A stretch of 61,009 nucleotides of DNA from Bacillota bacterium (GCA_023393125.1 JAEWMQ010000011.1:1-61009), one strand, 5' to 3'. Counted from the first letter of the stretch, positions 43,874 through 53,926 are shown. Made by a program: numbers and translations. Notes: generated from the letters alone by a model not told the origin.

Positions 43874-44500
43874 ATGACAACTCTATTACTTATTAGACAT
43901 GGAGAGACCCCTTGGAATGTTTTAGGCAAAGTTCAAGGGTGCCAAAATATTGCTTTATCTGAAACTGGAAAAGCCCAAGCTTCTTTATTAAGTGAAAGGT
44001 TAAACGGTTCATTTACTGCTGTTTATACCAGTCCCTTACATAGAGCTTTTGAAACTGCTGAGATTCTTTGCAAACCAACAAATCTTAGTCCTATACCTTT
44101 AGAACCACTAAAAGAAGTAGATTTTGGTTCTTGGGAAGGCCTTACCTTTAAGGAAATCTCCACGCTTTATCCAGAACACTTCAATAACTGGTTAAAAGAC
44201 GAATCAATTGGCCCTATGTATGATGGAGATGGCAGCATTAAAAATGTCAGCGCTCGTGCCAAGGCTTGTATCGAAAGCATCGTTCAAAAACATCCTAACG
44301 AAACCATTGTCATGGTCTCTCACGGTGGTCTTATTAAATCAGCCCTTATTGGTCTTTTTGGTTGGAAAATGAATATGTATCACCAATTTGCTTTAGGCAA
44401 TACTTGCATTACCACCATTCGCTTTAACGAGGCACAAAGTCCCATGCTTGTTAGTTTAAATGATACCACTCATTTAAATACACCCGTTACAGCTGTTTAA
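43874..44500 (+). CDS. Histidine phosphatase family protein
   Basis: 208 residues, branch 1 of the histidine phosphatase superfamily (phosphoglycerate mutase-like). LLIRHGETPWNVLGKVQGCQ at the start gives the phospho-accepting His9; EVDFGSWEGLTFKEI and MVSHGGLIKSAL supply the other active-site residues. Size fits alpha-ribazole phosphatase CobC or a broad phosphatase; no cobalamin genes are nearby to decide. AGGAGG site. Ends four bases into the convergent permease gene. Confidence 0.85.
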   Translation: MTTLLLIRHGETPWNVLGKVQGCQNIALSETGKAQASLLSERLNGSFTAVYTSPLHRAFETAEILCKPTNLSPIPLEPLKEVDFGSWEGLTFKEISTLYPEHFNNWLKDESIGPMYDGDGSIKNVSARAKACIESIVQKHPNETIVMVSHGGLIKSALIGLFGWKMNMYHQFALGNTCITTIRFNEAQSPMLVSLNDTTHLNTPVTAV

Positions 44501-45297
44501 TTACCTGCACTTTCATAAATACTAATTCCTTTATTAAAGGTAGTATAAGCAATTCCCCATCCAATAAGTGCAATGAGTACTTCTGCACCTATTAATTTAA
44601 ATGCTGCCTCTCCTGTTAAGAAGTAGCTTGCAGGATAAAAGGCTACAAAAGCAAACGGTACAATCGTTGATAAAATGAGTTGTATAGGTTTTGAATAAAT
44701 AGAAACGGGGTATTTTGCAAAATCAGACATATTATAAGCAAGTTGCAAAATACCTCCACTATTTTTCACCCAAAAAGCTAAGGACGCAAAAAACAATTTA
44801 ATATCTGTATAAATAAGTGCCCCTGCTCCTACAGATATGATAAAGAGTAGTACATTAAGGGGTGTAACCTCTACAATTCCCTTTTGAATGGATAAGCCTA
44901 CCAAGAGAAATCCCATCATTAATTCTCCTAATGCATCTGGTTGAAACTTATCACTAATCAGCTGAAAGAAAGGATTCATTGGACGCAATAAATAGCGATC
45001 AAAATCTCCTCTTATCACCATTCTAAAAGAAATCATCCATATGTTATCTGTTAGTAAATGATCAATCCCCCTAGGGATTTGTGCAAAACCATAAATAAAA
45101 AGTAACTGATTAAAGTCCCAACCATTTAGCTTTGGAATTTGATTAAAAATGAGTGCTAATGAAATAATTCCACAGCTTTGAAGTAACAAATAACCTAATA
45201 AACCAATAATAAAATCTACTTTTGACTGCATAAGTGTTTTCAAATACTGTGCTACAAATAATCGATATAATCTGGCATACTTTTTTAGTTTCTCCAT
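44497..45297 (-). CDS. ABC-2 family permease (COG3694-like)
   Basis: 266-residue membrane protein with six helices. MVIRGDFDRYLLRPMNPFFQ is the conserved cytoplasmic loop of this DUF990-related group. Third gene of an ATPase-permease-permease set; function of the group is uncertain, an exporter is likely. If the ATPase is truly broken, this complex may be inactive or switch on and off. Confidence 0.85.
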   Translation of the reverse strand: MEKLKKYARLYRLFVAQYLKTLMQSKVDFIIGLLGYLLLQSCGIISLALIFNQIPKLNGWDFNQLLFIYGFAQIPRGIDHLLTDNIWMISFRMVIRGDFDRYLLRPMNPFFQLISDKFQPDALGELMMGFLLVGLSIQKGIVEVTPLNVLLFIISVGAGALIYTDIKLFFASLAFWVKNSGGILQLAYNMSDFAKYPVSIYSKPIQLILSTIVPFAFVAFYPASYFLTGEAAFKLIGAEVLIALIGWGIAYTTFNKGISIYESAGN

Positions 45298-45299
45298 GC

Positions 45300-46127
45300 T
45301 TATCCCCCCAGTACCGTAAGTCTCTTAGTTGCCTTCTGCCACACTAAACAACTTAATAAATACATTAAAATAACCCATATCACTTGCTTACCTATTGCAC
45401 TATATAATGCACTTCCTTGTATTTTTCCTAAATAAATCATAACAGGTGTATAATTCATTGAGGTAAAAGGTAAATAGTCAAACACCTTTTTTACTGTTTC
45501 CGGAAAAAAGACAATAGGAATGACTTGACCTGTAAGAAATAGGAGTAGAGCATCTTTAATCATTCTCATTCCCCATACATATTGGGTATAAAAAGCAATC
45601 ATCCCAAAACAGAATTCAAAGAAAAATAAAATTAAAAAACTAAGAAAACCACTCATAATATAAACTAAGATAGTGGTTAACTCCGGAGGCATAATCCCTT
45701 TAGTAAGGTAATTGGCTAAAATAAGCCCCACCCAAATAATCCCAGCTGGCATAATGATTTGACTTAGCATCCCTCCAAAGGATTCAAATAAAAGCTTTAC
45801 TTTATAATTAATAGGTTTAATAAGCGTACTAGCAATACTTCCTTCTACAACGTCCATTCCAATATCTGTTGCACTATCTACACTAATAATGCTTCCTGTA
45901 ATGTAGGTCATAAAAATATAAGTAATCATTTCATCTAAAGTAAATCCCCCTAATACTTGATTGCTACTATTTTGATAAACAGCCACCCATAAATAATAGC
46001 TCACCAAAACAGATAATAAATGTGAAAAAATAAATAAATAGACACTAATAGGATAAGCTAAAAAAGCTTGCATTTTTGCTTTCATAAAGGGTATATAAAT
46101 ACGAAACTGATGTTTGAGGTTTCTCAT
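45300..46127 (-). CDS. ABC-2 family permease (COG4587-like)
   Basis: 275 residues, six helices. VVEGSIASTLIKPINYKVKL is the same loop as in its partner (about residue 93); the two probably form a heterodimer. Starts 10 bases after the ATPase gene, with GGAGGGAACAT before the ATG, and ends two bases before the second permease. Confidence 0.85.
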   Translation of the reverse strand: MRNLKHQFRIYIPFMKAKMQAFLAYPISVYLFIFSHLLSVLVSYYLWVAVYQNSSNQVLGGFTLDEMITYIFMTYITGSIISVDSATDIGMDVVEGSIASTLIKPINYKVKLLFESFGGMLSQIIMPAGIIWVGLILANYLTKGIMPPELTTILVYIMSGFLSFLILFFFEFCFGMIAFYTQYVWGMRMIKDALLLFLTGQVIPIVFFPETVKKVFDYLPFTSMNYTPVMIYLGKIQGSALYSAIGKQVIWVILMYLLSCLVWQKATKRLTVLGG

Positions 46128-46137
46128 ATGTTCCCTC

Positions 46138-47179
46138 CTACACTTCTATCATGCCATGTTTATAAATACTTTTTACGATATCACCAATATCTGTATCCTT
46201 CATTTTTACATCTCTAATTTCACTGGTTTTAGCCACCTCATTCATTAGGTCTGTAAAGTGAAGCTGATCCTTTTTAAAACAGAAACTAATCTCTGAAGGA
46301 TGAAGTTCATAGCTTAATACATCCTCTGATAATCCAAATAAACTTTTATAATCTATTCCTTCAAATGGTTTTGTATCTTTTACATCAAAACTAACTGTTT
46401 TCTTAGCTCCAAATAAAGTTTTAATCTTTTCAATAGTGCCATCATAAATTAACTTACCTCCATCAATAATAATAATGCGATTACAAAGCTCTTCAATATC
46501 ACTTAAATCATGAGTAGTGAGTACCACTGTCGTTTGATAACGCTCATTAATTTCCTTAATAGCAGCTCTAATATGATCTTTTACTACTACATCTAGCCCA
46601 ATAGTAGGTTCATCTACCAATAGTAGGTTCATCTAAATATAATACTTTAGGATTATGTAACAGGGCTGCGGCAATATCAGCTCTCATTCTTTGACCTAAT
46701 GATAAGGTTCTTACTGTACTTTCCATAAAAGACTCTAGCTCTAATGTTTGATTCAAAAAAGCCATACGCTCTCTGTAGTCTTCATCACTTACACCATATA
46801 TTTCTTTAAGAATTGTAAACGTTTCCGAAAGTGGCAAGTCCCACCATAATTGCGTACGTTGGCCAAAGACTACTCCTATATTTTGAGCATTTTTTTGTCT
46901 AGCTTTAAAGGGGACCACACCATTTACCATACAACTTCCTTCAGTGGGCATTAAAATACCTGTCATCATTTTAATAGTCGTCGATTTACCTGCTCCATTG
47001 CTCCCAATATAACCTACTATTTCTCCCTTGTGAATCTTAAAAGAAATATCGTCTACTGCCACTTTTTTTACCTTTTTAAATGAAATGAGTCCTTTAAGTG
47101 CACCTTTCAAACCTTTATACTTCTTATTGGAAATAAACGCCTTCGTCAAATGCTCTACTTCAATCATGATTTGTTCCAT
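46138..47179 (-). pseudogene. ABC transporter ATPase, split by 19-bp duplication
   Basis: An ATPase of the COG4586 type (about 340 residues if intact) is divided between two frames. The 5' part (47179 to 46610, 189 residues) has Walker A GSNGAGKSTTIKMMTGIL, signature LSLGQRMRADIAAALL and LYLDEPTIG, then a quick stop. The 3' part (from 46632) repeats VDEPTIGLDVVVKDHIRAAI and holds VVLTTHDLSDIEEL. Deleting one copy of the 19-base repeat restores one frame. An ATG made by the repeat could start the second piece, but the halves would lack each other. Assembly error is possible. Confidence 0.85.
46598..46635. repeat. 19-bp perfect tandem duplication
   Basis: CCAATAGTAGGTTCATCTA occurs twice in direct contact (46598-46616 and 46617-46635) in the Walker B codons of the ABC ATPase gene. 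Nineteen is not a multiple of three, so the copy shifts the frame. Confidence 0.97.
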
Positions 47180-47421
47180 TATTTACCCCCTAAATCTAGA
47201 AATAATTTTCAAACTATTATCAATTATAGAACACTTGTTCTTTGTATGCAAATAAATTATTTTAGTTTTTAAATAAAGATGCCCTTTATTTTTTCTCCAT
47301 ATTAGATTAGAATATAATGATACAAATTGTTTATTCTTATATTTTCTATTTACCAAATAGATAGATGTATGCTACATATGTTTATCTTGTTATAAATTAA
47401 ATGATAAGTGAGGTCGTAAAT

Positions 47422-49080
47422 ATGTCGTTAGAAAATACTTCTTCTAATTTTATCCGCAATATTATTGTGGGAGATTTAGAAAGTGGCAAACATAATGAAA
47501 TCATTACACGTTTCCCACCAGAACCAAATGGTTATCTTCATATTGGTCATGCTAAATCTATTTTACTTAATTTTGGCTTAGCAGAGGAGTTTAATGGAAA
47601 AACTAATCTTCGCTTTGATGATACTAACCCTGTGAAAGAAGATACTGAGTATGTCGAGTCTATTGAAGAAGATGTGAAATGGCTTGGTGTAGAATGGGAG
47701 AAAAAATTATTTGCTTCTGACTACTTTGAAGAAATGTATAATCGTGCTGTCCTTTTAATTAAAAAAGGAAAAGCTTATGTCTGTGATTTAACACCAGAAG
47801 AAGCTAAAGAATATCGTGGTACATTAACAGAACCAGGTAAAGAAAGTCCTTATCGCTCTAGAAGTGTTGAAGAAAACTTAGATTTATTTGAGCGTATGAG
47901 AAAAGGTGAATTTGCCGATGGTGAAAAAGTACTTCGTGCTAAAATTGATATGAGCTCACCTAATATGAATATGCGTGACCCTATTATCTATCGTATTGCT
48001 CATGCTTCTCACCATAATACAGGTGATAAATGGTGTATCTATCCAATGTATGACTTTGCTCATCCACTTGAAGATGCTATTGAGGGAATTACTCACTCTA
48101 TTTGTACACTTGAATTCGAAGCTCATCGTCCACTTTATGATTGGGTTGTTGAAGAATGTGAAATGGCAGCAAAACCTCGTCAAATCGAATTTGCTAGGCT
48201 TAATATGACTAATACCGTTATGAGTAAACGTAAACTTAAACAACTCGTTGATGAAAGAGTTGTTGATGGTTGGGATGATCCTCGTATGCCTACTATTTCT
48301 GGGCTTCGTAGACGCGGTTATACACCAGAAGCTATCCGTAACTTCTGCAGAGAAATCGGAGTTTCTAAAGCTGACTCTACAGTAGATAGCCAAATGCTTG
48401 ACTTCTTCCTTCGTGAAGATCTTCAACCAAAAGCTACTTTAGCCATGGCTGTTTTAAAACCACTTAAACTTGTTATTACGAACTATCCAGAAGGACAAAC
48501 AGAACTTCTAGAAGTTGAAAATAATGCTAAAGATCCAGAACAAGGCACTCGTATGATTCCATTCTCTCGTGAAATCTACATTGAACAAGATGACTTTATG
48601 GAAGTACCTGTACCAAAATATTTTAGACTTTATCCAGGTAACGAAGTACGTCTTAAAGGCGCTTACTTTGTTAAATGTACAGATGTTATTAAAGATAAAG
48701 CTGGTAATGTGGTAGAAGTACACTGTACTTATGACCCAGAAACAAAAAGTGGTTCTGGCTTTACAGGCCGTAAAGTAAAAGCTACTATTCATTGGGTAGA
48801 TGCTGCTACTGCCATTCCTGCAGAATTTAGATTGTTTGAACCTCTTATTTTAGATGATGTTCCAGAAAATGAAGGTAAACACTTCTTAGAACAAATCAAT
48901 CCAAATTCACTCGAAGTATTAGAAGGCTTTATTGAAAATGTCGCTTTTAAAGATGCAAAAGCACTTGATAAATTCCAACTTGTAAGAAATGGTTTCTTCT
49001 GTGTTGATGGTAAATACTCTACAGATGACAAACTTGTTTTCAACCGTATTGTACCACTTAAGAGCTCATTTAAACTTTAA
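47422..49080 (+). CDS. glnS: Glutaminyl-tRNA synthetase
   Basis: 552-residue class I synthetase. FPPEPNGYLHIGHAKSILLN has the Gln-type PEPNGYLHIGHAK; VMSKRKLKQLV is the KMSKS equivalent; the two C-terminal beta barrels are complete (GSGFTGRKVKATIHWV, then KLVFNRIVPLKSSF). ATG at 47422 after GAGGT; the earlier ATG at 47401 lies before it. Many clostridia instead make Gln-tRNA by amidation, so this gene is notable. Own terminator. Confidence 0.95.
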   Translation: MSLENTSSNFIRNIIVGDLESGKHNEIITRFPPEPNGYLHIGHAKSILLNFGLAEEFNGKTNLRFDDTNPVKEDTEYVESIEEDVKWLGVEWEKKLFASDYFEEMYNRAVLLIKKGKAYVCDLTPEEAKEYRGTLTEPGKESPYRSRSVEENLDLFERMRKGEFADGEKVLRAKIDMSSPNMNMRDPIIYRIAHASHHNTGDKWCIYPMYDFAHPLEDAIEGITHSICTLEFEAHRPLYDWVVEECEMAAKPRQIEFARLNMTNTVMSKRKLKQLVDERVVDGWDDPRMPTISGLRRRGYTPEAIRNFCREIGVSKADSTVDSQMLDFFLREDLQPKATLAMAVLKPLKLVITNYPEGQTELLEVENNAKDPEQGTRMIPFSREIYIEQDDFMEVPVPKYFRLYPGNEVRLKGAYFVKCTDVIKDKAGNVVEVHCTYDPETKSGSGFTGRKVKATIHWVDAATAIPAEFRLFEPLILDDVPENEGKHFLEQINPNSLEVLEGFIENVAFKDAKALDKFQLVRNGFFCVDGKYSTDDKLVFNRIVPLKSSFKL

Positions 49081-49091
49081 TGCAAAATAAC

Positions 49092-49141
49092 AAAAGGCCA
49101 TTACCGTATTAACTCATCAGTTAGCACGGTAATGGCCTTTT
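49092..49141. terminator. Terminator of glnS
   Basis: AAAAGGCCATTACCGT (49092-49107) and ACGGTAATGGCCTTTT (49126-49141), 16 perfect pairs; also able to serve the minus-strand kinase gene. Confidence 0.88.
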
Positions 49142-49170
49142 ATTAAATTATCGTTATAAAAATATAGTCC

Positions 49171-49728
49171 TTACCACTTATCAAGTAGCTCTTTGACTTG
49201 TTTGATTACTTCTTCCTCTGTTGTATTTTCTATGACCTCTACTCCTTGCATCATAGGAATAGAGAAATCCTTAGTCTTGACATAAGCATCCCAATTCTCT
49301 AATTTCCAAGTATCTCTATCTGATGCTCTAGATATCATTCGCTCATGAATAAGCTTAATATCACAATTCACCCATACTAATTTTAATTCAGCCCCTATAG
49401 CAGCTAAACGCTTCTTTAATCCTTCTATATAGACATCATCTCTAAACTCTTTAGTAAATGGTGCATTTAAAATAACTTGATCATTATAGTTAAGTGCCTC
49501 AAATGCCACGTCCATAGCTGCAATATATTCTGCATCTCTTAAATACGTATTAAAGAATACAGAATCTCGATTATAAGGCTCATTTGCTGCAGCATATGCT
49601 GCTTTTGATAATGGTATAAAAGTATCCTTATCCAAATAGACTGGCTGATTTAAACTACTAGCAATTTTTTTGGCTACAAAAGTCTTACCACTTGCAGGTG
49701 GTGAACCTACTAAAATAAGTTTCTTCAT
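49171..49728 (-). CDS. P-loop nucleotide/small-molecule kinase
   Basis: 185 residues. Walker A GSPPASGKTFVAKKIA, then YLDKDTFIPLSKAAY and VWVNCDIKLIHERMISRASD (lid Arg) as in zeta-toxin/gluconate kinase-like P-loop kinases. Substrate unknown. Its ATG overlaps the stop codon of the upstream gene (TAATG), so the two are translationally coupled. Confidence 0.72.
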   Translation of the reverse strand: MKKLILVGSPPASGKTFVAKKIASSLNQPVYLDKDTFIPLSKAAYAAANEPYNRDSVFFNTYLRDAEYIAAMDVAFEALNYNDQVILNAPFTKEFRDDVYIEGLKKRLAAIGAELKLVWVNCDIKLIHERMISRASDRDTWKLENWDAYVKTKDFSIPMMQGVEVIENTTEEEVIKQVKELLDKW

Positions 49729-50150
49729 TATTCTCCCAGCTTCCTTACCACATAATGTCCATATTTTCCTTCAAAAAAGATATAGTTTTTTGCAATGGCA
49801 TAAAAAGCACTATTGTAACCATATCGATCAACACAATGATCATCTCTTTCAATCCCCAATTTATTACAAATATGCGCCAACTTTGGGGTTGTTACAAAAG
49901 GCAAAATAATATTATAAACATTTTGCTTATGTAAAAACTCTAATAAACGTGTGGTATAGCCTAAATTCAAATAAGCTTCATCTACTCTAATTTCTCTTAT
50001 CATAAGCGTACCATCTGCTTCTTCTTCATAAACAAATTTAAGGTTATCATTAATAATCAAAGCTGTTAACTCCTGAAAGGGCAATACAGTTTCGGGCACT
50101 TCTTGCACCTTAAAACCTGCCTCTATTAAAAGTGCTTTTAAATCATTCAT
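49728..50150 (-). CDS. Acetyltransferase-like protein
   Basis: 140 residues. The pattern of LIINDNLKFVYEEEADGTLM, then IREIRVDEAYLNLGYTTRLL and a helix (EFLHKQNVYNIILP) resembles the GNAT fold with an R/Q-x-x-G-x-G/A-like turn, though that motif is weak. No clear family. AGGGGAGG site. Partner of the P-loop kinase gene; joint role unknown. Confidence 0.5.
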   Translation of the reverse strand: MNDLKALLIEAGFKVQEVPETVLPFQELTALIINDNLKFVYEEEADGTLMIREIRVDEAYLNLGYTTRLLEFLHKQNVYNIILPFVTTPKLAHICNKLGIERDDHCVDRYGYNSAFYAIAKNYIFFEGKYGHYVVRKLGE

Positions 50151-50225
50151 TTCCTCCCCTACCTTCTATATATACTCTCTATATATACCCTATTATAAGC
50201 TTCCCTTTTTATACATACAATATGC

Positions 50226-51485
50226 TTAGTTAATAAAAGTTTGCTGCTCTACTATTCTCTCATCCTCATCTTGAAACATAGCTCTTACATCCTTTAATGC
50301 AGTCTTTAACCTTTCATAATCTAGGTGAGATATAAGTGGGTCCATTCCATTTTCATAAAGGTGCACAGCTCTTTTAGCCGGCAAAATGCGATAATGATAC
50401 TTACCTTTAACTTTGGAAGCATCTACCCAAGTTGGAATATAAGTTACTTCTTTTATTGATAATTCTCCAGTAATAGGTGCTTTATTTAAAATAATATTAA
50501 AGATGCTGCCGGTTTCCTTATAACGGTCTCTTTGTGCCGATATAAAATTACCTTGCGAATATAAAATGACTACCTCCTTAGGTTTTCCATTCACCTGAGC
50601 CTCACGTATCTCCATAGGCTGTAGTACATGTGGATGGCTTCCTAGTATGAGATCTACACCATTTTCCACTAGGAAATCTACCATTTCTTGCTGCGCTTTA
50701 TTAGGTACTCTGGCATATTCTATTCCAAAATGCATACTTACGCATACCAATTCTGCTTTTAAAGCTCTTGCTTTCTCAATATCTTCAGCTATCTTTTCTT
50801 TATTAATATAATTAATACTATATTCCTTTCCCCTACTTACTTTAATCCCATTGGTTCCATATGTATAAGCTAAAAATGCTATCTTACTTCCCTTTACTTC
50901 TTGAATAAGGATAGCTTCACTACGTTCCTTTGTTTGATAAGTCCCTGTAGATTGTATACCCCTTTGCTGTAAAACATCGATGGTTCGCTTTAACCCTTCA
51001 AAGTCTCTATCTAAGCTATGATTATTAGCCGTTGTCAAAACATCAAAACCTGCAGCCTTGAGAGCATCGGCAAGCTCATCTGGTGCATTAAACCTGGGGT
51101 AACCTGTATACTTTTTCTCTTTTCCTGCTAGTGTTACTTCTAAATTACCTATGGTTAGATCTGATGCTTTTAAATAAGGTGCTACTTCCTTAAACATATC
51201 ATCATAGGCGTAAGTTTTAGTCCTAGGATCGTACCCACTTGTAATTTGAGGCTCATGCATCATAATATCTCCTACAGTTGTAAGCTGTATATTCTGTGGT
51301 TTTAGAGTTTCTTGCCACTTTTCAATTTGCTCATCTGCCTTTGAAACCACTTCCTTCATATACTGCCATACACTTTGTGACTGATTAACATCCCCATTTA
51401 CTTTATCAGCTGAAATAAGCTGAGAATGACTCATACTTATTGTAAGAATCATTATTTGTAGCAATTGCATATAGCAATGATACAT
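50226..51485 (-). CDS. CapA-family protein (poly-gamma-glutamate synthesis type)
   Basis: 419 residues; a leading hydrophobic stretch (QLLQIMILTISMSHSQL) probably exports it. The calcineurin-like CapA domain covers about 65-370: TTVGDIMMHEPQITSGYDPR, LTIGNLEVTLAGKE, LTTANNHSLDRDFEGLKRTI, VSMHFGIEYA and LGSHPHVLQPMEI hold the metal ligands. True capsule operons also have capB and capC, absent here, so it is a lone relative of unknown substrate. AAGGAG site. Confidence 0.88.
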   Translation of the reverse strand: MYHCYMQLLQIMILTISMSHSQLISADKVNGDVNQSQSVWQYMKEVVSKADEQIEKWQETLKPQNIQLTTVGDIMMHEPQITSGYDPRTKTYAYDDMFKEVAPYLKASDLTIGNLEVTLAGKEKKYTGYPRFNAPDELADALKAAGFDVLTTANNHSLDRDFEGLKRTIDVLQQRGIQSTGTYQTKERSEAILIQEVKGSKIAFLAYTYGTNGIKVSRGKEYSINYINKEKIAEDIEKARALKAELVCVSMHFGIEYARVPNKAQQEMVDFLVENGVDLILGSHPHVLQPMEIREAQVNGKPKEVVILYSQGNFISAQRDRYKETGSIFNIILNKAPITGELSIKEVTYIPTWVDASKVKGKYHYRILPAKRAVHLYENGMDPLISHLDYERLKTALKDVRAMFQDEDERIVEQQTFIN

Positions 51486-51576
51486 TTCTTTTCTCCTTAC
51501 CTCTATTTGTTTTTGATTTCATTATAGCATATAATACCATATTTTACTAATTATTATGAATTTTTGCACTCAATAA

Positions 51577-51636
51577 AAAAGAGGTATTACCTACTTCAGT
51601 ACTTTTCATGTACTTTATCTAAGTCATACCTCTTTT
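51577..51636 (-). terminator. Terminator of MFS gene
   Basis: AAAAGAGGTAT (51577-51587) pairs with ATACCTCTTTT (51626-51636), with more pairing inside; 21 bases after the stop codon. Confidence 0.8.
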
Positions 51637-51657
51637 AGGTTTTATTTTATTCGTATG

Positions 51658-52821
51658 TTATTTGACTTTTATTCCTCGATTTACTATTTCTGAACAAATG
51701 AACATGAGCACAATAAAAATCATAAGAAATACAGGCATAATCTTAAAACTTATTCCTTTAGCTAAAAAGCCAAATACAGGAGGCATAAAGGTGCTTCCTA
51801 CATAAGCACAAGCCATTTGGATCCCCATAATTCCCCCAGACTGCTCTTTTCCGAATCTTTGAGGTGTTTCATGAAGCATGGCAGGATAAATAGGCGCGCA
51901 CCCTAATCCGATGAGCATAAGCCCCACTAACTGAAAGTAGCTTGTAAATGGCATCCCTAGTAAAATAGCTCCAAGTAAACAAATCATTTGACCTAAACGC
52001 ATCATTTTAATATTATTGATTTTCATAGCTAAAAAGCCTGCTAATAATCTTCCCACTGTAATCCCTAAATAATAAATGGATACCCACTTAGCTGCTTTTT
52101 CAGCTGATAAACCTAATGTGTCTACTAAAAAGGTACTTCCCCAAAGCCCAGTTGTTAATTCTACACCGCAGTAACAGAAAAATGCTATGAGAGCTGGTTT
52201 AGCTCCTCTCATTTCTAACAATTGGCTAATACGCGTATTGGGTTTTTCACTTGTTTTATTTTCTTCTTGTTTCTCTAACTTCTTCCATAAAGGTAAACTT
52301 ATAAACAAACAGATTACCAAAATACTTTGAATTAAACCTATAGTGGCATAGCCCATTCTCCAACCACTTTCTCTTAATAACCAAAAAGACATGATAAATG
52401 GTCCAGCAGTAGCTCCTACACCCCAAAAGCAGTGCAGCCAATTCATATGCTTTGCTTCATAATGTAATGCCACAAAATTATTAAGGGCTGAATCTACAGC
52501 TCCTGCTCCTAAACCTAAAGGAATACCTAATAAACATATTCCCCAAAAACCTGGTACCATATAAACACCTAGGAGACCCACAGCTGTCATTAGTACACTT
52601 ATAGCTGTTACTTTTCCTGTACCAAATCTTTTGATAAGCCTTTCACTGAATAAGCTAGATATAATAGTCCCTCCAGCCACAATCATGGTTGCAAGCCCTG
52701 CATAAGAGATAGGAACATTTAGCTCTAAATGCATCATAGGCCACGCTGAGCCTAATATGGAATCTGGTAATCCTAAGCTAATAAATGAAATATAAATAAT
52801 AACTAATAAAATCGTTGACAT
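51658..52821 (-). CDS. MFS transporter
   Basis: 387 residues, 12 helices. The start FISLGLPDSILGSAWPMMHL and GSAWPMMHLELNVPISYAGL are typical of the FucP/YfkF-like MFS group in clostridia; loop SERLIKRFGTGKVTAI after the second helix is the MFS loop motif. Substrate unknown, likely a sugar or drug. The divergent-in-order AraC gene lies 195 bases upstream on the same strand and may control it. Confidence 0.88.
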   Translation of the reverse strand: MSTILLVIIYISFISLGLPDSILGSAWPMMHLELNVPISYAGLATMIVAGGTIISSLFSERLIKRFGTGKVTAISVLMTAVGLLGVYMVPGFWGICLLGIPLGLGAGAVDSALNNFVALHYEAKHMNWLHCFWGVGATAGPFIMSFWLLRESGWRMGYATIGLIQSILVICLFISLPLWKKLEKQEENKTSEKPNTRISQLLEMRGAKPALIAFFCYCGVELTTGLWGSTFLVDTLGLSAEKAAKWVSIYYLGITVGRLLAGFLAMKINNIKMMRLGQMICLLGAILLGMPFTSYFQLVGLMLIGLGCAPIYPAMLHETPQRFGKEQSGGIMGIQMACAYVGSTFMPPVFGFLAKGISFKIMPVFLMIFIVLMFICSEIVNRGIKVK

Positions 52822-53017
52822 ACTTTTTCCTTCCTTAATATCTTCTTACTTATTTTTCTATGGTATAACTTATTATAATAGGCTCTACTCTGTTTTTAAA
52901 AAATCTACCTATAACGATATGGTTATACACTGTATCTATCTGACCTCCAATATACTCTTATTTGCTTTTATCATACCATTTCTTAGGACTTTATACTTCT
53001 CAAATAATGACCGTTAT

Positions 53018-53926
53018 TTATGCTTTTATGACTTTTTTTCGATATTGTACTGGAGAACAATTCTCTTGTTTTTTAAATAATTTTATAAAATTACTCATAT
53101 TATTAAATCCCACTTCTAGACAAATCTCCGTTATCTGCATATCTGTTTTCACTAAGAGCTGTTTAGCTATCTTTAAACGATAATCATTAACATACGCCAT
53201 AGGGGCTTTCCCTATAATACGTTTAAAGAATCGACTAAAATACTGTTCATTCATGCTTAAAATAGCCGCTAGGTCTTTCACATAAAATACTTCTTTATAA
53301 TGAGCTTCTATATAGCTAAGTACCTTTTTGATTGATTCAACCTTATAGTCTACTGCTCCTTTTTTATCTTCTACAAACAGTCCACTATTTTGAAGAATTG
53401 TTAAGATGTTAAGTAGCTCTATCTTTATATTAAACTGCGCTGTTAAACCATCTGCCACAATTCCCCCTGTAGTTGCTGAAAATTCACCATTTTGTTGATG
53501 CCACTGCACTATTTTCTCATAATGCATTAGAATCCTCTTACCTTCTGCTTCATTCATACTTATAAATGCTGGGAAATGTAGCTTATTTTCCAAAAGCGGT
53601 TGAATAAGGCGCGCTTGCACTTCATCATACATACTAAAACCTAGCATTTCTATATTAAAAACTAGAGCACTTTCCTTTACGTGACCTTCCGCTTTAATGG
53701 CATGAAGTTCTTCTTGATTGATAAAGCAAAAGCCATTTTCTAGCCACACTGGCTCCATATTAACATCTACTAAGAATTGTCCTTTTTCTAAATAAATAAG
53801 CTCTACTTCTTTATGCCAGTGATGATTAACTTCTAGCTTTACTCGCCCGTAATCGTGATCATATAATACACAAGGAAAATAAGTTGAACCATGATTTTTC
53901 TGCTCTTTTAATGCTTTATTATTCAT
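53018..53926 (-). CDS. AraC-family transcriptional regulator
   Basis: 302 residues. N-terminal cupin (about 25-110: HHWHKEVELIYLEKGQFLVD) and C-terminal pair of helix-turn-helices (DLAAILSMNEQYFSRFFKRI; ITEICLEVGFNNMSNFIKLF then KKQENCSPVQYRK). Sugar-sensing type. Upstream of the MFS gene in the same direction. AAAGGAAG site. Confidence 0.92.
   Translation of the reverse strand: MNNKALKEQKNHGSTYFPCVLYDHDYGRVKLEVNHHWHKEVELIYLEKGQFLVDVNMEPVWLENGFCFINQEELHAIKAEGHVKESALVFNIEMLGFSMYDEVQARLIQPLLENKLHFPAFISMNEAEGKRILMHYEKIVQWHQQNGEFSATTGGIVADGLTAQFNIKIELLNILTILQNSGLFVEDKKGAVDYKVESIKKVLSYIEAHYKEVFYVKDLAAILSMNEQYFSRFFKRIIGKAPMAYVNDYRLKIAKQLLVKTDMQITEICLEVGFNNMSNFIKLFKKQENCSPVQYRKKVIKA

Noticed and set aside
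47956..48426. 156-codon frame opposite glnS
   Set aside because: Shadow of a conserved gene on the other strand.
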